Program-made: the position numbers and the translations under genes | The notes under the pieces: model-generated | What the model was told of the DNA's origin: nothing | Seen by the model: the letters and a program-made list of their open reading frames with translations, nothing else | The model's database searches: none | Shown here: positions 1 to 10,712 of the stretch, piece after piece | Numbering within the stretch: the stretch's first letter is position 1 | Layout of the letters: every line of letters begins with the position of its first letter | Source of the DNA: Rhodopseudomonas palustris | GTDB taxonomy: Bacteria; Pseudomonadota; Alphaproteobacteria; Rhizobiales; Xanthobacteraceae | Assembly (NCBI RefSeq): GCF_007005445.1 | Contig: NZ_CP041387.1 | Coordinates: 3,921,501-3,985,500 of the forward strand | Direction of reading: 5' to 3' | Length of the DNA stretch: 64,000 nucleotides

Positions 1-195
1 ACCGCCGCCCACCGCATAGGATGCACGGCAGCGGATCCGTTCCGCCGAGCCATCCGACATCTGCACCCGTCCCGACCCGGCCCAGTAGCCCGCCAGACCG
101 TCGAACACGCCCGCGGCGACGCCAGCGGTCGGAGCGAACAGCAGCGCACCGGCGAAACCGGCAGCGACAATGGGAGCGGCGAAACGAACGGTCAT
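1..195 (-). CDS. Secreted hypothetical protein, N-terminal part only (cut by window edge)
   Basis: The reading frame starts at the ATG at 195-193 and runs off the left edge, so only about 65 residues are visible. The N-terminus is a signal-peptide-like stretch: a basic residue, then an Ala/Gly/Leu-rich hydrophobic run ending near VAAGVFDGL. The mature part begins with a Gly-rich segment (YWAGSGRV) and contains a cysteine. I do not recognise a named family; the start resembles small periplasmic proteins of unknown function in Bradyrhizobium-type bacteria. Export is inferred from the N-terminus. Confidence 0.6.
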   Translation of the reverse strand, partial: MTVRFAAPIVAAGFAGALLFAPTAGVAAGVFDGLAGYWAGSGRVQMSDGSAERIRCRASYAVGGG

Positions 196-303
196 GGCGG
201 GCCTCCGAGGGCGAACGACAGCATGCGGCGCAGAGCCCCGCCGCGCGGGTCTGGCACAACGATCGTGGCCGCAATCGGTTTCATCGGCCTGCCGGCCGCA
301 TTC

Positions 304-588
304 CTATCCGAGGAGCAGCGCGATCAGCGTACCGACGACCACGCCGGCGCAGGCTCCGGACAGCACGAAAACCGAACCCCACAACAGAAAATAGCCGATC
401 ACCGCCCCAAGCGTCTTATCGAGATGATCGCCGTACATCCAGAACGACGCTGCACATCCGATCAGGACGACCGCGGCAGCCGCGACCCTAAACCACAGCG
501 CCTGACGCGAGCCGCGCGCAACGAACCAAGCACCCCACCCGATCGCGGCGGCAAGCACAACCCAGGCGATGATCAAACGGACGGCCAT
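304..588 (-). CDS. Small integral membrane protein, unknown function
   Basis: The product is 94 aa and consists almost entirely of three hydrophobic segments (about residues 3-22, 32-52 and 60-92), separated by short polar turns with Arg/His/Asp. It is predicted to sit in the cytoplasmic membrane. No catalytic motif is visible. The gene stands alone, read away from the ABC transporter operon that starts at 748, with the partial secreted protein downstream on the same strand. Hydrophobicity and minus-strand codon use support a real gene; function is unknown. Confidence 0.6.
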   Translation of the reverse strand: MAVRLIIAWVVLAAAIGWGAWFVARGSRQALWFRVAAAAVVLIGCAASFWMYGDHLDKTLGAVIGYFLLWGSVFVLSGACAGVVVGTLIALLLG

Positions 589-747
589 GACGGTTCCCAG
601 GGTACAGAGGACGGCCTACGCCGTGGAGTCGACGAACGGATGACGGATCGCCGCGGCCGCGGATTTCCACTACATTGTCTGCGCGCGGGCGTCCCCCTGC
701 CGTGTCGTGAACCTTACGGAATTACCCTGCCGCCGATGTGATGGTGA

Positions 748-2296
<1,549 letters not shown>

Positions 2297-2313
<17 letters not shown>

Positions 2314-3388
2314 GAGGCGCAGTGAACGATCGGTGGCGATCGCGCTCGCCTCGCCGCTTCTGGCGATCACGCTGACGCTGCTGACCCTGGCGATCGTGTT
2401 TGCCGCGCTCGGCAAAAATCCGGCCACCGCGCTGGCCGTGTATTTCATCACGCCGCTCACCGATGGCTATTCGCTGCAGGAGATCGCGGTGAAGGCCTCG
2501 CCGCTGGTGATGATCGCGGTCGGGCTGGCACTCTGCTATCGCGCCAACGCCTGGAACATCGGCGCCGAAGGCCAATTGCTGATCGGCGCGATCGCCGGTA
2601 GCGGCCTGGCGGTGGTGACGCACGGGACTAATCCTGGGCCCTGGCTGCTGCCGGCGATGCTGCTTGCGGGGGCGCTCGCCGGTGCCGGCTACGCCCTGAT
2701 CCCGGCGCTGTGCAAGGTGAGGTTTGGCGCGTCGGAGATCCTGATCAGCTTGATGCTGGTTTATGTCGCCGGCCTGCTGCTCGATTATCTGGTGCGTGGG
2801 CCGTGGCGCGACCCCGCCGGCTTCAACTTTCCAACCACCGCCGAGTTCGATCCCGCCGCGACGCTACCGCTGCTGATCGGCGGCAGCCGCGTCCATGCCG
2901 GCCTGATCCTGACGCTGATTGCGGTCGCCGCCGCAGCGGTGCTGCTCGGCCGCACGCTGAAGGGCTTCGAGATCCGCGTGGTCGGCACTGCGCCGCGCGC
3001 GGCGCGGTTCGCCGGCTTCAATGGCGACCGCCTGGTGCTGACGACGTTTGCGATCTCCGGCGCCCTGGCCGGCCTCGCCGGTATCATCGAGGTCGCCGGC
3101 CCGATCGGACATCTGCAGCCGGACATCTCGCCGGGCTATGGCTTCACCGCGATCATCGTGGCGTTTCTCGGCCGGCTCAATCCGCTCGGCATCCTCGCCA
3201 GCGGGCTGTTCCTGGCGCTGACCTTCATCGGCGGCGAGCAGGCGCAGATCGCGCTGAAACTGCCGCAGGATATGACCGGTGTGATCCAGGGAATCCTGCT
3301 GTTCTACGTGCTCGCCTGCGACTCGTTGATCCTGTACCGCGTCCGCTGGGGCGGCCCGCAAGGAAAGGCGTTGCATGGACCTCGTTGA
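2297..3388 (+). CDS. BMP-type ABC importer, permease subunit 1
   Basis: A 363-aa polytopic inner-membrane permease of the branched-chain/ribose/nucleoside permease superfamily (BPD_transp_2; YufP-like). It shows about eight to ten hydrophobic segments and the conserved loop with NIGAEGQLLIGA near residues 77-88, characteristic of permeases that pair with BMP-type binding proteins. The start ATG lies inside the end of the ATPase gene and the stop overlaps the second permease by 14 bp, so translation is probably coupled. It should form a heterodimeric channel with the product of the next gene. Confidence 0.9.
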
Positions 3389-4292
3389 AGCGATCCTGCT
3401 GTCGATCGTCACCGCCTCGACGCCGCTGCTGCTGGCGGCGAGCGGCGAGCTGATCGCCGAGCGCGCCGGCGTGCTCAATCTCGGCGTCGAAGGCATGATG
3501 CTGATCGGGGCGGTATGCGGCTTCGCCGGCGCCTGGACGACCGGCTCGACCGCGATCGGCGCGCTGTGCGGCATCGTGGCCGGCATCGCACTTGCAGCGC
3601 TGTTCGCAGCGGCGGCGATCGGGCTCGCGATCAATCAGGTGGCCGCCGGCCTGGCACTGACGATCCTCGGCACCGGTCTGGCCGGCCTGATCGGTGCGCC
3701 GCTCGTGGGGGAGAGCATCACGGCTGCGCCGCATCTGTCGTTGCCGTGGTTCACGGATTTGCCGCTGATCGGTAAGCTGCTGTTCGGCCAGGATACGCTC
3801 GTCTATCTGTCGATAGGGCTGATCGCCGCGATCGCCTACGTGCTCGCCCGCACGCGGACAGGATTGATCCTGCGCGCGGTCGGCGACGATCCGGCCTCGG
3901 CGCATGCACTGGGCTACAATGTCGCGGCGATCCGGACGCTGGCGGTGCTGTTCGGCGGCGGCTGCGCGGGGCTCGCAGGCGCCTATCTGACGCTGGCCTA
4001 TACGCCGTTCTACGCCCCCGGCATGACCGCCGGCCGCGGCTGGATCGCGCTGGCCCTGGTGGTGTTCGCCTCGTGGCGGCCCGGCCGGCTGGTTGCCGGA
4101 GCGGCGTTGTTCGGCGCGGTGTCGATCCTGCAATTGCACGCCCAGGCGTTCGGTCTTGGCGTGCCGTCGCAACTAATGTCGGCGCTGCCCTATCTTGCCA
4201 CGGTGCCGGTGTTGGTGCTGATCTCGCGCGTCCGTCGTGGCGGGTCGGTGGCGCCAGCGGCGCTCGGAACCGCTTTCGTGCCGGAGCGCTAG
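3375..4292 (+). CDS. BMP-type ABC importer, permease subunit 2
   Basis: A 305-aa hydrophobic permease, the YufQ-like partner of the preceding subunit. The family loop is present as LNLGVEGMMLIGA (about 34-46), and membrane helices span nearly the whole length. Overlap with the upstream permease gene and the 78-bp gap to the binding protein place it third in the operon. With the ATPase it should form the inner-membrane complex importing a nucleoside-like solute; the substrate is inferred only from family context. Confidence 0.9.
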   Translation: MDLVEAILLSIVTASTPLLLAASGELIAERAGVLNLGVEGMMLIGAVCGFAGAWTTGSTAIGALCGIVAGIALAALFAAAAIGLAINQVAAGLALTILGTGLAGLIGAPLVGESITAAPHLSLPWFTDLPLIGKLLFGQDTLVYLSIGLIAAIAYVLARTRTGLILRAVGDDPASAHALGYNVAAIRTLAVLFGGGCAGLAGAYLTLAYTPFYAPGMTAGRGWIALALVVFASWRPGRLVAGAALFGAVSILQLHAQAFGLGVPSQLMSALPYLATVPVLVLISRVRRGGSVAPAALGTAFVPER

Positions 4293-4370
4293 AGACGAGA
4301 TCCGAGGGCCGCGCGACGGGGGCGCGGGGCTCTCATAAGACGATCCCCGAACGATGAAGCGGAGAATCGG

Positions 4371-5459
4371 ATGAACAAGGCGATCATGGCGGCGGCGCTG
4401 GTGCTGACGGCGAGCAGCATGGGGCTGACGGCTGCGGCGGCCCAGAGCAAACCGGACAAACTGAAGATCGGCTTCGTCTATGTCGGCCCGGTCGGCGACT
4501 TCGGCTGGTCGTATCAGCATGATCAGGCGCGCCAGGCGATCATCAAGGAATTCGGCGATCGTGTCGAAACCACCGTCCTGGAAAAGGTCGGCGAAGGCCC
4601 GGACGGCGAACGCTCGATCGAGCAGCTCGCCCGCGCCGGCAACAAGCTGATCTTCGCCACCTCGTTCGGCTACATGGATTCGGTGATCAAGGTCGCCAAG
4701 AAATATCCGGACGTGAAGTTCGAGCACGCCACCGGCTACAAGCGCGAACCCAACGTGTCGACCTATGCGGGCCGGTTCTACGAAGGCCGCATCATCCAGG
4801 GCATGATCGCCGCGAAGGTCTCGAAGAAGGGCGTGCTCGGCTATATCGGCTCGTTTCCGGTGCCCGAAGTGATCTCCGGCATCAATGCTACCATGCTGGC
4901 GGCGCAAAAGATCAATCCGAACATCAAGATCAAGATCGTCTGGGTGAACTCCTGGTTCAATCCCGGCAAGGAAGCCGACGCGGCCAAAGCGCTGATCGAC
5001 CAGGGTGCCGACGTGATCATGCAGCACACCGACAGCGCCGCGGCGATGCAGATCGCCAACGAACGCGGCATCCACGCATTCGGGCAGGATTCCGACATGA
5101 TCAAGTTCGGGCCGAAGGCACAGCTAACCGCCATCGTCAACAACTGGACACCGTACTACGTGTCGCGCGTCAAGGCGGTGATGGACGGCAACTGGGCGTC
5201 GCAGGATATCTGGGAAGGCCTGAAGGACAAGATGATCCAGATGGCGCCCTACACCAACATGTCGGACGACTTGAAGAGGCTCGCCGCCGACACCGAGGCC
5301 GGCATCGTCGCCGGCACCATCAAGCCGTTTGCCTGCCCGATCGTCGATCAGGAGGGCAAAGAGGTCGAGTGCAAAGGCGGCGATCAGCTCGACGACGGCC
5401 AGATCCGCAGCATGAACTTCTACGTCAAAGGCATCGACGACAAGATTCCGGGGAAGTGA
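4371..5459 (+). CDS. BMP family periplasmic solute-binding protein
   Basis: A 362-aa binding protein of the BMP/Med/PnrA family. Residues 1-24 form a signal peptide (hydrophobic run ending TAAAAQS), with no lipobox cysteine at the cleavage site, so it is probably soluble in the periplasm. The mature start KLKIGFVYVGPVGDFGW and the later region with GYIGSFPVPEV match the family fold. A GGAG ribosome-binding site precedes the ATG. It closes the ABC operon and delivers solute to the two permeases. PnrA relatives bind purine nucleosides; other BMP proteins bind different ligands, so the specificity is open. Confidence 0.9.
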   Translation: MNKAIMAAALVLTASSMGLTAAAAQSKPDKLKIGFVYVGPVGDFGWSYQHDQARQAIIKEFGDRVETTVLEKVGEGPDGERSIEQLARAGNKLIFATSFGYMDSVIKVAKKYPDVKFEHATGYKREPNVSTYAGRFYEGRIIQGMIAAKVSKKGVLGYIGSFPVPEVISGINATMLAAQKINPNIKIKIVWVNSWFNPGKEADAAKALIDQGADVIMQHTDSAAAMQIANERGIHAFGQDSDMIKFGPKAQLTAIVNNWTPYYVSRVKAVMDGNWASQDIWEGLKDKMIQMAPYTNMSDDLKRLAADTEAGIVAGTIKPFACPIVDQEGKEVECKGGDQLDDGQIRSMNFYVKGIDDKIPGK

Positions 5460-5474
5460 TTCAGAGCCTCACCA

Positions 5475-5501
5475 GGGGAGAGGAGAGCAGTGCCTCTCCC
5501 C
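5475..5501. terminator. Hairpin downstream of the BMP ABC operon
   Basis: A perfect 9-bp inverted repeat (GGGGAGAGG / CCTCTCCCC) with a 9-nt loop lies 16 bp after the stop codon of the binding-protein gene. There is no clear T-tract, so termination is plausible but not certain. It could also be the edge of the repeat that follows. Confidence 0.4.
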
Positions 5502-5507
5502 GATGCT

Positions 5508-5610
5508 GACGTCATACGCGGGCTTGACTCGCGTATCCATCGCGCGCGAAGCGGGCTTGCTACGACTTTGCGAAGACGATGGATTGCCGGATCAAGTCCG
5601 GCAATGACGT
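5508..5610. repeat. Rhizobiales-type intergenic inverted repeat
   Basis: The arms read GACGTCATACGCGGGCTTGA at the left and, inverted, the related GTCATTGCCGGACTTGATCC at the right. Each is followed by an internal GATGGAT/ATCCATC block. This two-armed element resembles the short dispersed palindromic repeats common between genes in Rhodopseudomonas and Bradyrhizobium. A fragment of one arm (CGGATCAAGTCCGG) recurs at 8517-8530 at the end of a coding region. Confidence 0.7.
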
Positions 5611-5673
5611 TGATGGAGACTGATGACACGCCTGTCCATCTGAAACGCCTGGCCAACGTGCAGGCCTGCTCGC

Positions 5674-6639
5674 TCAATGCAGCCGCGGTGCCTTGAGCAA
5701 CTTGGCGCGATCGGAGGAATGCAGCACCACATCGAATGTGGCGCCGCCGCTGAACAGCGTCAGCGGCACCTCGACGCCAGCGGTACCGAGCGCCCAGACC
5801 TTGCGATAGAACTCGGCCTCGCTCGTGACCTTGTCGCCCGCGACGGCGAGGACGACATCGCCGGTCTTCAGCTCGGCGCGCGCCGCCGGCCCCTTCGGCG
5901 CAATCCCGACCACCACCACCTTGTCCTCGATCTCGGTCGAATACAGCCCGAGCCAAGGCCGCACCGGCTTGTTGGGCCGGCCGAACTTGCGCAGGTCGTC
6001 GAGGACCGGCGGCAGCAGATCGATCGGCACGCTCATATTGTAATGTTCATCCGAGCCGCTGCGCTCGATCTGCAACGAGCCGACGCCGATCAATTCGCCG
6101 GTCGCGGACAGCAGTGCGGTGCCGCCCCAGTTCGGATGCGACGGCTCGGTGAAGATCGCATCGTCGAGCAGATATTCCCAATAGCCGGCGAACTCCTGGC
6201 GCGCGGCGATGCGGCCGGCGACGGAGCGCGTGCGACCGCCGACGCCGCCAATGATGACGCGCTCACCCGCTTTGGCGTACGTTGAGCGGCCGAGCGACAG
6301 CGGCGGCAGATCGATCGGGCCGAGCGCCTGGACCAGGCCAAAGCCGCTTTCCTGATCGAAACCGAGCGGATGGCCTTCGACGACGCGGCCGTCTCCGAGA
6401 TGCAGCCATACAGTTTCGGCTTCAGTGATCAGATAGCCGATCGTCAGCACCAAGCCATCGTCGATCAGCACGCCGTTGCCGGCGCGCTCGGTGCCGAGCG
6501 TGCCGGCCGTGTAGGCGTCCGCCGGAATGATGGCATGCAGCCCGAGCACTGCGGACAGAGCGCGATCAAGATCGAAGCCGAAATCGGCCGAGCGTGGCCG
6601 GATCGCGGCCGGGACGTTCCATTCGGGGAGCGAAGGCAT
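5674..6639 (-). CDS. HtrA/Deg-like protein with PDZ domain, apparently catalytically dead
   Basis: A 321-aa protein with a trypsin-like fold (about 45-205) and a C-terminal PDZ domain (about 216-310; GDVVLAVAGDKV). The landmarks of HtrA proteases align, but all three catalytic positions differ: the His of LTxxHV is Tyr (LTIGYLI, about residue 69), the Asp of DPxTDLA is Gly (about 99), and the Ser of NSGGP is Trp (NWGGT, about 171). No signal peptide is visible, so it is probably cytoplasmic. The start used is the ATG at 6639; the frame stays open upstream, but that part lacks homology. It may be a peptide-binding scaffold rather than a protease. Confidence 0.75.
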   Translation of the reverse strand: MPSLPEWNVPAAIRPRSADFGFDLDRALSAVLGLHAIIPADAYTAGTLGTERAGNGVLIDDGLVLTIGYLITEAETVWLHLGDGRVVEGHPLGFDQESGFGLVQALGPIDLPPLSLGRSTYAKAGERVIIGGVGGRTRSVAGRIAARQEFAGYWEYLLDDAIFTEPSHPNWGGTALLSATGELIGVGSLQIERSGSDEHYNMSVPIDLLPPVLDDLRKFGRPNKPVRPWLGLYSTEIEDKVVVVGIAPKGPAARAELKTGDVVLAVAGDKVTSEAEFYRKVWALGTAGVEVPLTLFSGGATFDVVLHSSDRAKLLKAPRLH

Positions 6640-6761
6640 CCGGCGTCTCCTGTTGCGCAACACCGCGTGCGACCGGAAATATCGGGGCCTGCCCGGCGAT
6701 TTGCAAGCCGGCGTCACAGTGCCGCGGGTGGCGCAATAGAGAGGCGCCGGTCGCTTCGGGC

Positions 6762-6974
6762 TCAGCCTTCCTTGTGGACGCTCAAGCTCTCGACGATCCT
6801 GCGCCAGCTTTCGGTCTCCGCCGCCAGCATGGCGCCGAACTGCCCGGCGTCGCCCTGTAGCGCGATCCCGCCGAGAGCGGCGATCCGCTGTCTGATCGCC
6901 GGTTCGTCCAGTGCCGCGTTGATCTCGCGGTTGAGCAGATCCACCACCGGCTGCGGCGTGCCGGGCGGCGCACC
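6762..6974 (-). pseudogene. C-terminal remnant of a TctC/Bug-family solute-binding protein
   Basis: About 70 residues, from GAPPGTPQPVVDLLN to the stop, match the C-terminal signature of tripartite tricarboxylate transporter receptors: APxGTPxxVVxxLN, then a LxxLGG region and a final WxxIV. The frame continues upstream to 7136, but that part has no family similarity, and the roughly 250 N-terminal residues, signal peptide and TctA/TctB genes are absent. It is a deletion remnant rather than a functional gene. Confidence 0.6.
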
Positions 6975-7284
6975 ATTGCTGCTCTCGCCGCCGGACCGAA
7001 CAAAGCTCTTCTGCTGATCGAATCCTCCACATTTCATCCTGCTGGATTTTTCGACAGCCCAGACCGGCACCTGATCGCACGCACGAGCCGAGATGTCGGT
7101 GAAGGCCGGCGAATAGGAAGGCGCGGTTGTCGGCATTAGCGATAAGTTGTCGTTAATTCCGCCGTTTCATACTCGCAACCGAAGGCCGGCCGTGTCCGCG
7201 CGGAGCGCTGCCATCGGCGCCGAGGTAGCGCCTCCGGCAAGGTTAACGAAGTCCTTCCAAATCGAGCGATGCAAGGTTGACCCG

Positions 7285-8550
7285 ATGACCGACTTTGCCT
7301 TCGCGCCGCGCCGCGCCGCCCCTTCGACCGATGCCCCGCAGCTCAAGGCGCTGCAGCTCGGCCTGCTGTGGCTGGTCGGCGCCAGCGGCGCGATCGTGTT
7401 CATCGAGCCGAGCCCCTACGAGATCGTCATCGTGCTGGCGCTTGCGGTGTTCGCCGTCACCGGCGGACTGCGCGTTGCACCGGCTCTGATCGTGCCGGTC
7501 GGCCTGTTGCTGGGGATCGAACTGGGCTACAGCATCGGCGCGGTCGGACTGATGAACGACTCCATCATTCTGAACTGGATTTTGACCTCGTGGTACATGG
7601 CGGTGACCGCGGTGTTCTTCGCGATGGTGTGCCTGCAAGACACCCGCGAACGTGCAGAAGCGATCGCCAACGGCTACCTGATCGGCGGCATCATCGCCTC
7701 GCTGGCCGGCATCGCCGGCTATTTCAATTTGCTGCCGGGCGGCCAGGATTTGCTGACATACGCCGGCCGCGCCCGGGGCACCTTCAAGGATCCGAACGTG
7801 CTCGGCGCGTTTCTGATCTTTCCGGCGATCTACAGCCTGCAGCGGGCGATCGAAGGCCCGTTCTGGACGATGATGCGCAATGGTGTCGCGTTCGGCATCA
7901 TTTCGCTGGCGATCTTCCTGGCCTTCTCGCGCGCGGCCTGGGGCATGCTGGCCGGCGCCTCGCTGCTGACCGTGGCGCTGATGTTCATCACCGCACCCAC
8001 ACAACAGCGGCGGCTGCGGATCGTCGTGCTCGCGGCACTCGCTCTCGCGGTGCTCGGCGCCACCGTCGCGGTGCTGCTGTCGTTCGATCGCATCGACGCT
8101 CTGTTCAGAGAGCGCGCCAGCCTGGCGCAGCCCTACGACAGCGGCCGGTTCGGCCGCTTCGGCCGCCATTTGCTCGGCGCCAAGATGGCGCTGGACTACC
8201 CGACCGGAATCGGGCCGCTGCAATTCCGCCGGTACTTTCCGGAGGACACTCACAACTCGTTCCTCAACGCCTTCATGTCGGGCGGCTGGATCAGTGGCAC
8301 ACTGTATCCGGCTCTCGTGTTCGTGACCGCTGCCTATGGTCTGCGCGCCGTGTTCGTGCGCACACCGTGGCAGCCCGTCACCATCGTCGTGGCCACCGCA
8401 ATGATCGTGACGCTGCTGGAGAGCTTCATCATCGACACCGACCACTGGCGGCACTATTTCCTGCTGCTGGGCTTGACTTGGAGCCTCGCGATCGCCAGCA
8501 CTCGATTCAAGGACGGCGGATCAAGTCCGGCCACATCCACCACGGGCTGA
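7285..8550 (+). CDS. O-antigen ligase/polymerase-like membrane protein
   Basis: A 421-aa polytopic inner-membrane protein with roughly ten to twelve hydrophobic segments and a large periplasmic loop in the C-terminal half. The loop region includes a Tyr/Phe-rich stretch and THNSFLNAF, the segment typical of Wzy_C/O-antigen ligase (WaaL-Wzy) proteins. The ATG at 7285 is chosen because the hydrophobic core begins soon after; the frame is open back to 7147. It is followed by galE, 28 bp downstream, on the same strand. The last codons include a fragment of the dispersed repeat. Polymerase versus ligase cannot be decided. Confidence 0.75.
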   Translation: MTDFAFAPRRAAPSTDAPQLKALQLGLLWLVGASGAIVFIEPSPYEIVIVLALAVFAVTGGLRVAPALIVPVGLLLGIELGYSIGAVGLMNDSIILNWILTSWYMAVTAVFFAMVCLQDTRERAEAIANGYLIGGIIASLAGIAGYFNLLPGGQDLLTYAGRARGTFKDPNVLGAFLIFPAIYSLQRAIEGPFWTMMRNGVAFGIISLAIFLAFSRAAWGMLAGASLLTVALMFITAPTQQRRLRIVVLAALALAVLGATVAVLLSFDRIDALFRERASLAQPYDSGRFGRFGRHLLGAKMALDYPTGIGPLQFRRYFPEDTHNSFLNAFMSGGWISGTLYPALVFVTAAYGLRAVFVRTPWQPVTIVVATAMIVTLLESFIIDTDHWRHYFLLLGLTWSLAIASTRFKDGGSSPATSTTG

Positions 8551-8578
8551 TCGCCCGCACAGGGCCCAGACGCACCAG

Positions 8579-9562
8579 ATGGACAAACCCTACATCCTCG
8601 TGACCGGCGGCGCCGGCTATATTGGCAGCCACATGACGCTGGCGCTCCTCGGCGCCGGCGAACGCCCGCTGGTAATCGATGATCTTTCCTCCGGCTCGCG
8701 CGCCGTGGTGCCGGTCGAGGTGCCGTTGTTCGATGGCAATGTCGGCGACGCCGAGTTCGTCGGCCGGATCATGGACGAGCACCCAATCGAGGCGATCGTT
8801 CATTTCGCCGCCAGCATCGTGGTGCCGGAATCGGTCGCCAAACCGCTGGCCTATTACGGCAACAACACCGCCAACGCCCGCACGCTACTCGATTGCGCGA
8901 TCAAGCGCGGCATTCCGCATGTGGTATTCTCGTCGACCGCTGCGGTCTATGGGGAGCCGGAGCGCACACCGGTCGATGAGGGCGATCCGACCCAGCCGAT
9001 CAACCCTTACGGCCGCTCCAAGCTGATGGTCGAATGGATGCTGGCCGATGTGGCTCAGGCCCATCCGTTCAGCTACGCGGCTCTGCGCTACTTCAACGTC
9101 GCCGGCGCCGATCCGCAGGGCCGCGCCGGCCAGTCGACACCGAACGCGACCCACCTGATCAAGCTCGCCGTACAGGCCGCGCTCGGCAAGAGGCCGGGGC
9201 TCGACGTCTACGGCACCGACTATCCGACCCCCGACGGCTCGTGCATTCGCGACTACGTGCATGTGTCGGATCTGGCCCAAGCGCATCTCGACGCGCTTCA
9301 CTATCTGCGCTCGGGCAAGCCCAGCATCACCTGCAACATCGGCTACGCGAACGGTTACTCCGTGCTCGACGTGATCGAGGTGGTGAAACGCGTATCTGAT
9401 TCCGATTTCGAGGTTCGGATCAAGGGCCGCCGCGCCGGCGACCCCGCGGCGCTGATCGCCGCCAATCAGCGCGCGCGCGACATCCTGGGATGGACGCCGC
9501 GCTACGACGACCTGGAGACCATCGTGCGCCACGCGCTCGCCTGGGAGCGCCGCCTCGGTTGA
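8579..9562 (+). CDS. galE: UDP-glucose 4-epimerase
   Basis: A 327-aa extended short-chain dehydrogenase that interconverts UDP-glucose and UDP-galactose in the cytoplasm, supplying sugar for the neighbouring polysaccharide genes. The Rossmann NAD site is TGGAGYIGSH (about 9-18). The catalytic Ser lies in FSSTAAVYGEP and the Tyr/Lys pair in PYGRSK. Length is normal for bacterial GalE. It follows the ligase-like gene by 28 bp and is probably co-transcribed. Epimerases acting on N-acetylated or uronic UDP-sugars look similar, so substrate is family-based. Confidence 0.9.
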   Translation: MDKPYILVTGGAGYIGSHMTLALLGAGERPLVIDDLSSGSRAVVPVEVPLFDGNVGDAEFVGRIMDEHPIEAIVHFAASIVVPESVAKPLAYYGNNTANARTLLDCAIKRGIPHVVFSSTAAVYGEPERTPVDEGDPTQPINPYGRSKLMVEWMLADVAQAHPFSYAALRYFNVAGADPQGRAGQSTPNATHLIKLAVQAALGKRPGLDVYGTDYPTPDGSCIRDYVHVSDLAQAHLDALHYLRSGKPSITCNIGYANGYSVLDVIEVVKRVSDSDFEVRIKGRRAGDPAALIAANQRARDILGWTPRYDDLETIVRHALAWERRLG

Positions 9563-9788
9563 CCCGGCATCTGCCGAACGCTGTCTCAACACGGCACGTC
9601 GCGCCAAATCGGCACAGCCGCCTGCGTTCGCAGGACAGCTATCGCAGCTTTTCTGCGAACCAGGCGATGCGGCCTTAACCACTTTACCTTGTTGAGCGGG
9701 CACGGTTCGTCGAAGGTTGCTTCCCTTGCTCGAATGATCGATTGTTCTGCCGCAAAATCGATCGATCTGATGATCGCTGGGAAGAGCA

Positions 9789-10709
9789 ATGTCCAACGCG
9801 CAAGATGGCGGCGACAAGCCGGCTGCGACGACGCCGGGCGCCGATCGGCGCAAGTCGGACCGCAGGAAAGCTGCGTTCTGGATTCCGTTCGACCGGCATC
9901 TGCCGCACGGCGAACGCCGCGTCTCCGGCGATCGCCGCCGCAAACGGTTCGGCCAATGGCCTCGCATCCTGCTCGGCGGCCTGCCGATCGTGGTGAGCGA
10001 TCAAGCCGAGACGGCGCGCGCCATGGTCGACGAAGCGTTGCACCGCCGCGGATTGTGGAGGTTCCCGGCCTATATGACGTCGGCCAACGGCGAGGTCACC
10101 TACCGCTGCGCTGTGCACGAGAACGAGCGTCGATTGGTGATGGAGGCCGACGCCATCCATGCCGACGGTATGCCGCTGGTGTTCGTATCGCGGTTCCGCT
10201 GTGGCCAGTCGCTGCCGGAGCGCGTCGCCACCACCGACCTGTTCCACGAGGTCGCCCGGGAATCCTGCAGGCGCGGCGCGACGATGTACATGCTGGGCGC
10301 CAGCGAGGCGTCCAACAAGCTCGCCGTCGAGCGCATGCAACGCCGCTATCCGGGACTGCGCTTGGTCGGGCATCGCCACGGGTATTTCGCCGACGAGGCC
10401 GAGGAGATCGCGGTGTGCCGTGAGATCGGCGCGCTGGCGCCCGACATCCTGTGGGTGTCGATGGGCGTGCCGCGGGAGCAGGCGTTCGTGGTCCGCAACC
10501 GCCATCGCCTCACCACTGTCGGCGTGATCAAGACCTCCGGCGGCCTGTTCGACTTCCTGTCGGGCTCCAAGCCGCGCGCACCGCAGTGGATGCAGAAGGT
10601 CGGCCTCGAGTGGTTATGGCGGATGGCGCTGGAGCCGCGCAGGCTCGGCGTGCGCTATCTCAAGACCAATCCCTATGCGATGTATTTGCTGCTCACACGG
10701 TCGCGGTAG
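9789..10709 (+). CDS. WecG/TagA/CpsF family glycosyltransferase
   Basis: A 306-aa GT26-family transferase, expected to add a sugar (a ManNAc- or ManNAcA-like residue in characterised members) to a lipid-linked acceptor at the inner membrane. Residues 1-60 are a basic, Arg-rich tail unlike the family core. The core follows, with HADGMPLVF (the conserved DG motif), MLGASEASN, GYFADEAEE and SMGVPREQ. The C-terminus has the family's EWLWR element near residue 275. It lies 226 bp after galE and converges with the GH5 gene, leaving only 3 bp between stops. Confidence 0.85.
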   Translation: MSNAQDGGDKPAATTPGADRRKSDRRKAAFWIPFDRHLPHGERRVSGDRRRKRFGQWPRILLGGLPIVVSDQAETARAMVDEALHRRGLWRFPAYMTSANGEVTYRCAVHENERRLVMEADAIHADGMPLVFVSRFRCGQSLPERVATTDLFHEVARESCRRGATMYMLGASEASNKLAVERMQRRYPGLRLVGHRHGYFADEAEEIAVCREIGALAPDILWVSMGVPREQAFVVRNRHRLTTVGVIKTSGGLFDFLSGSKPRAPQWMQKVGLEWLWRMALEPRRLGVRYLKTNPYAMYLLLTRSR

Positions 10710-10712
10710 CGA

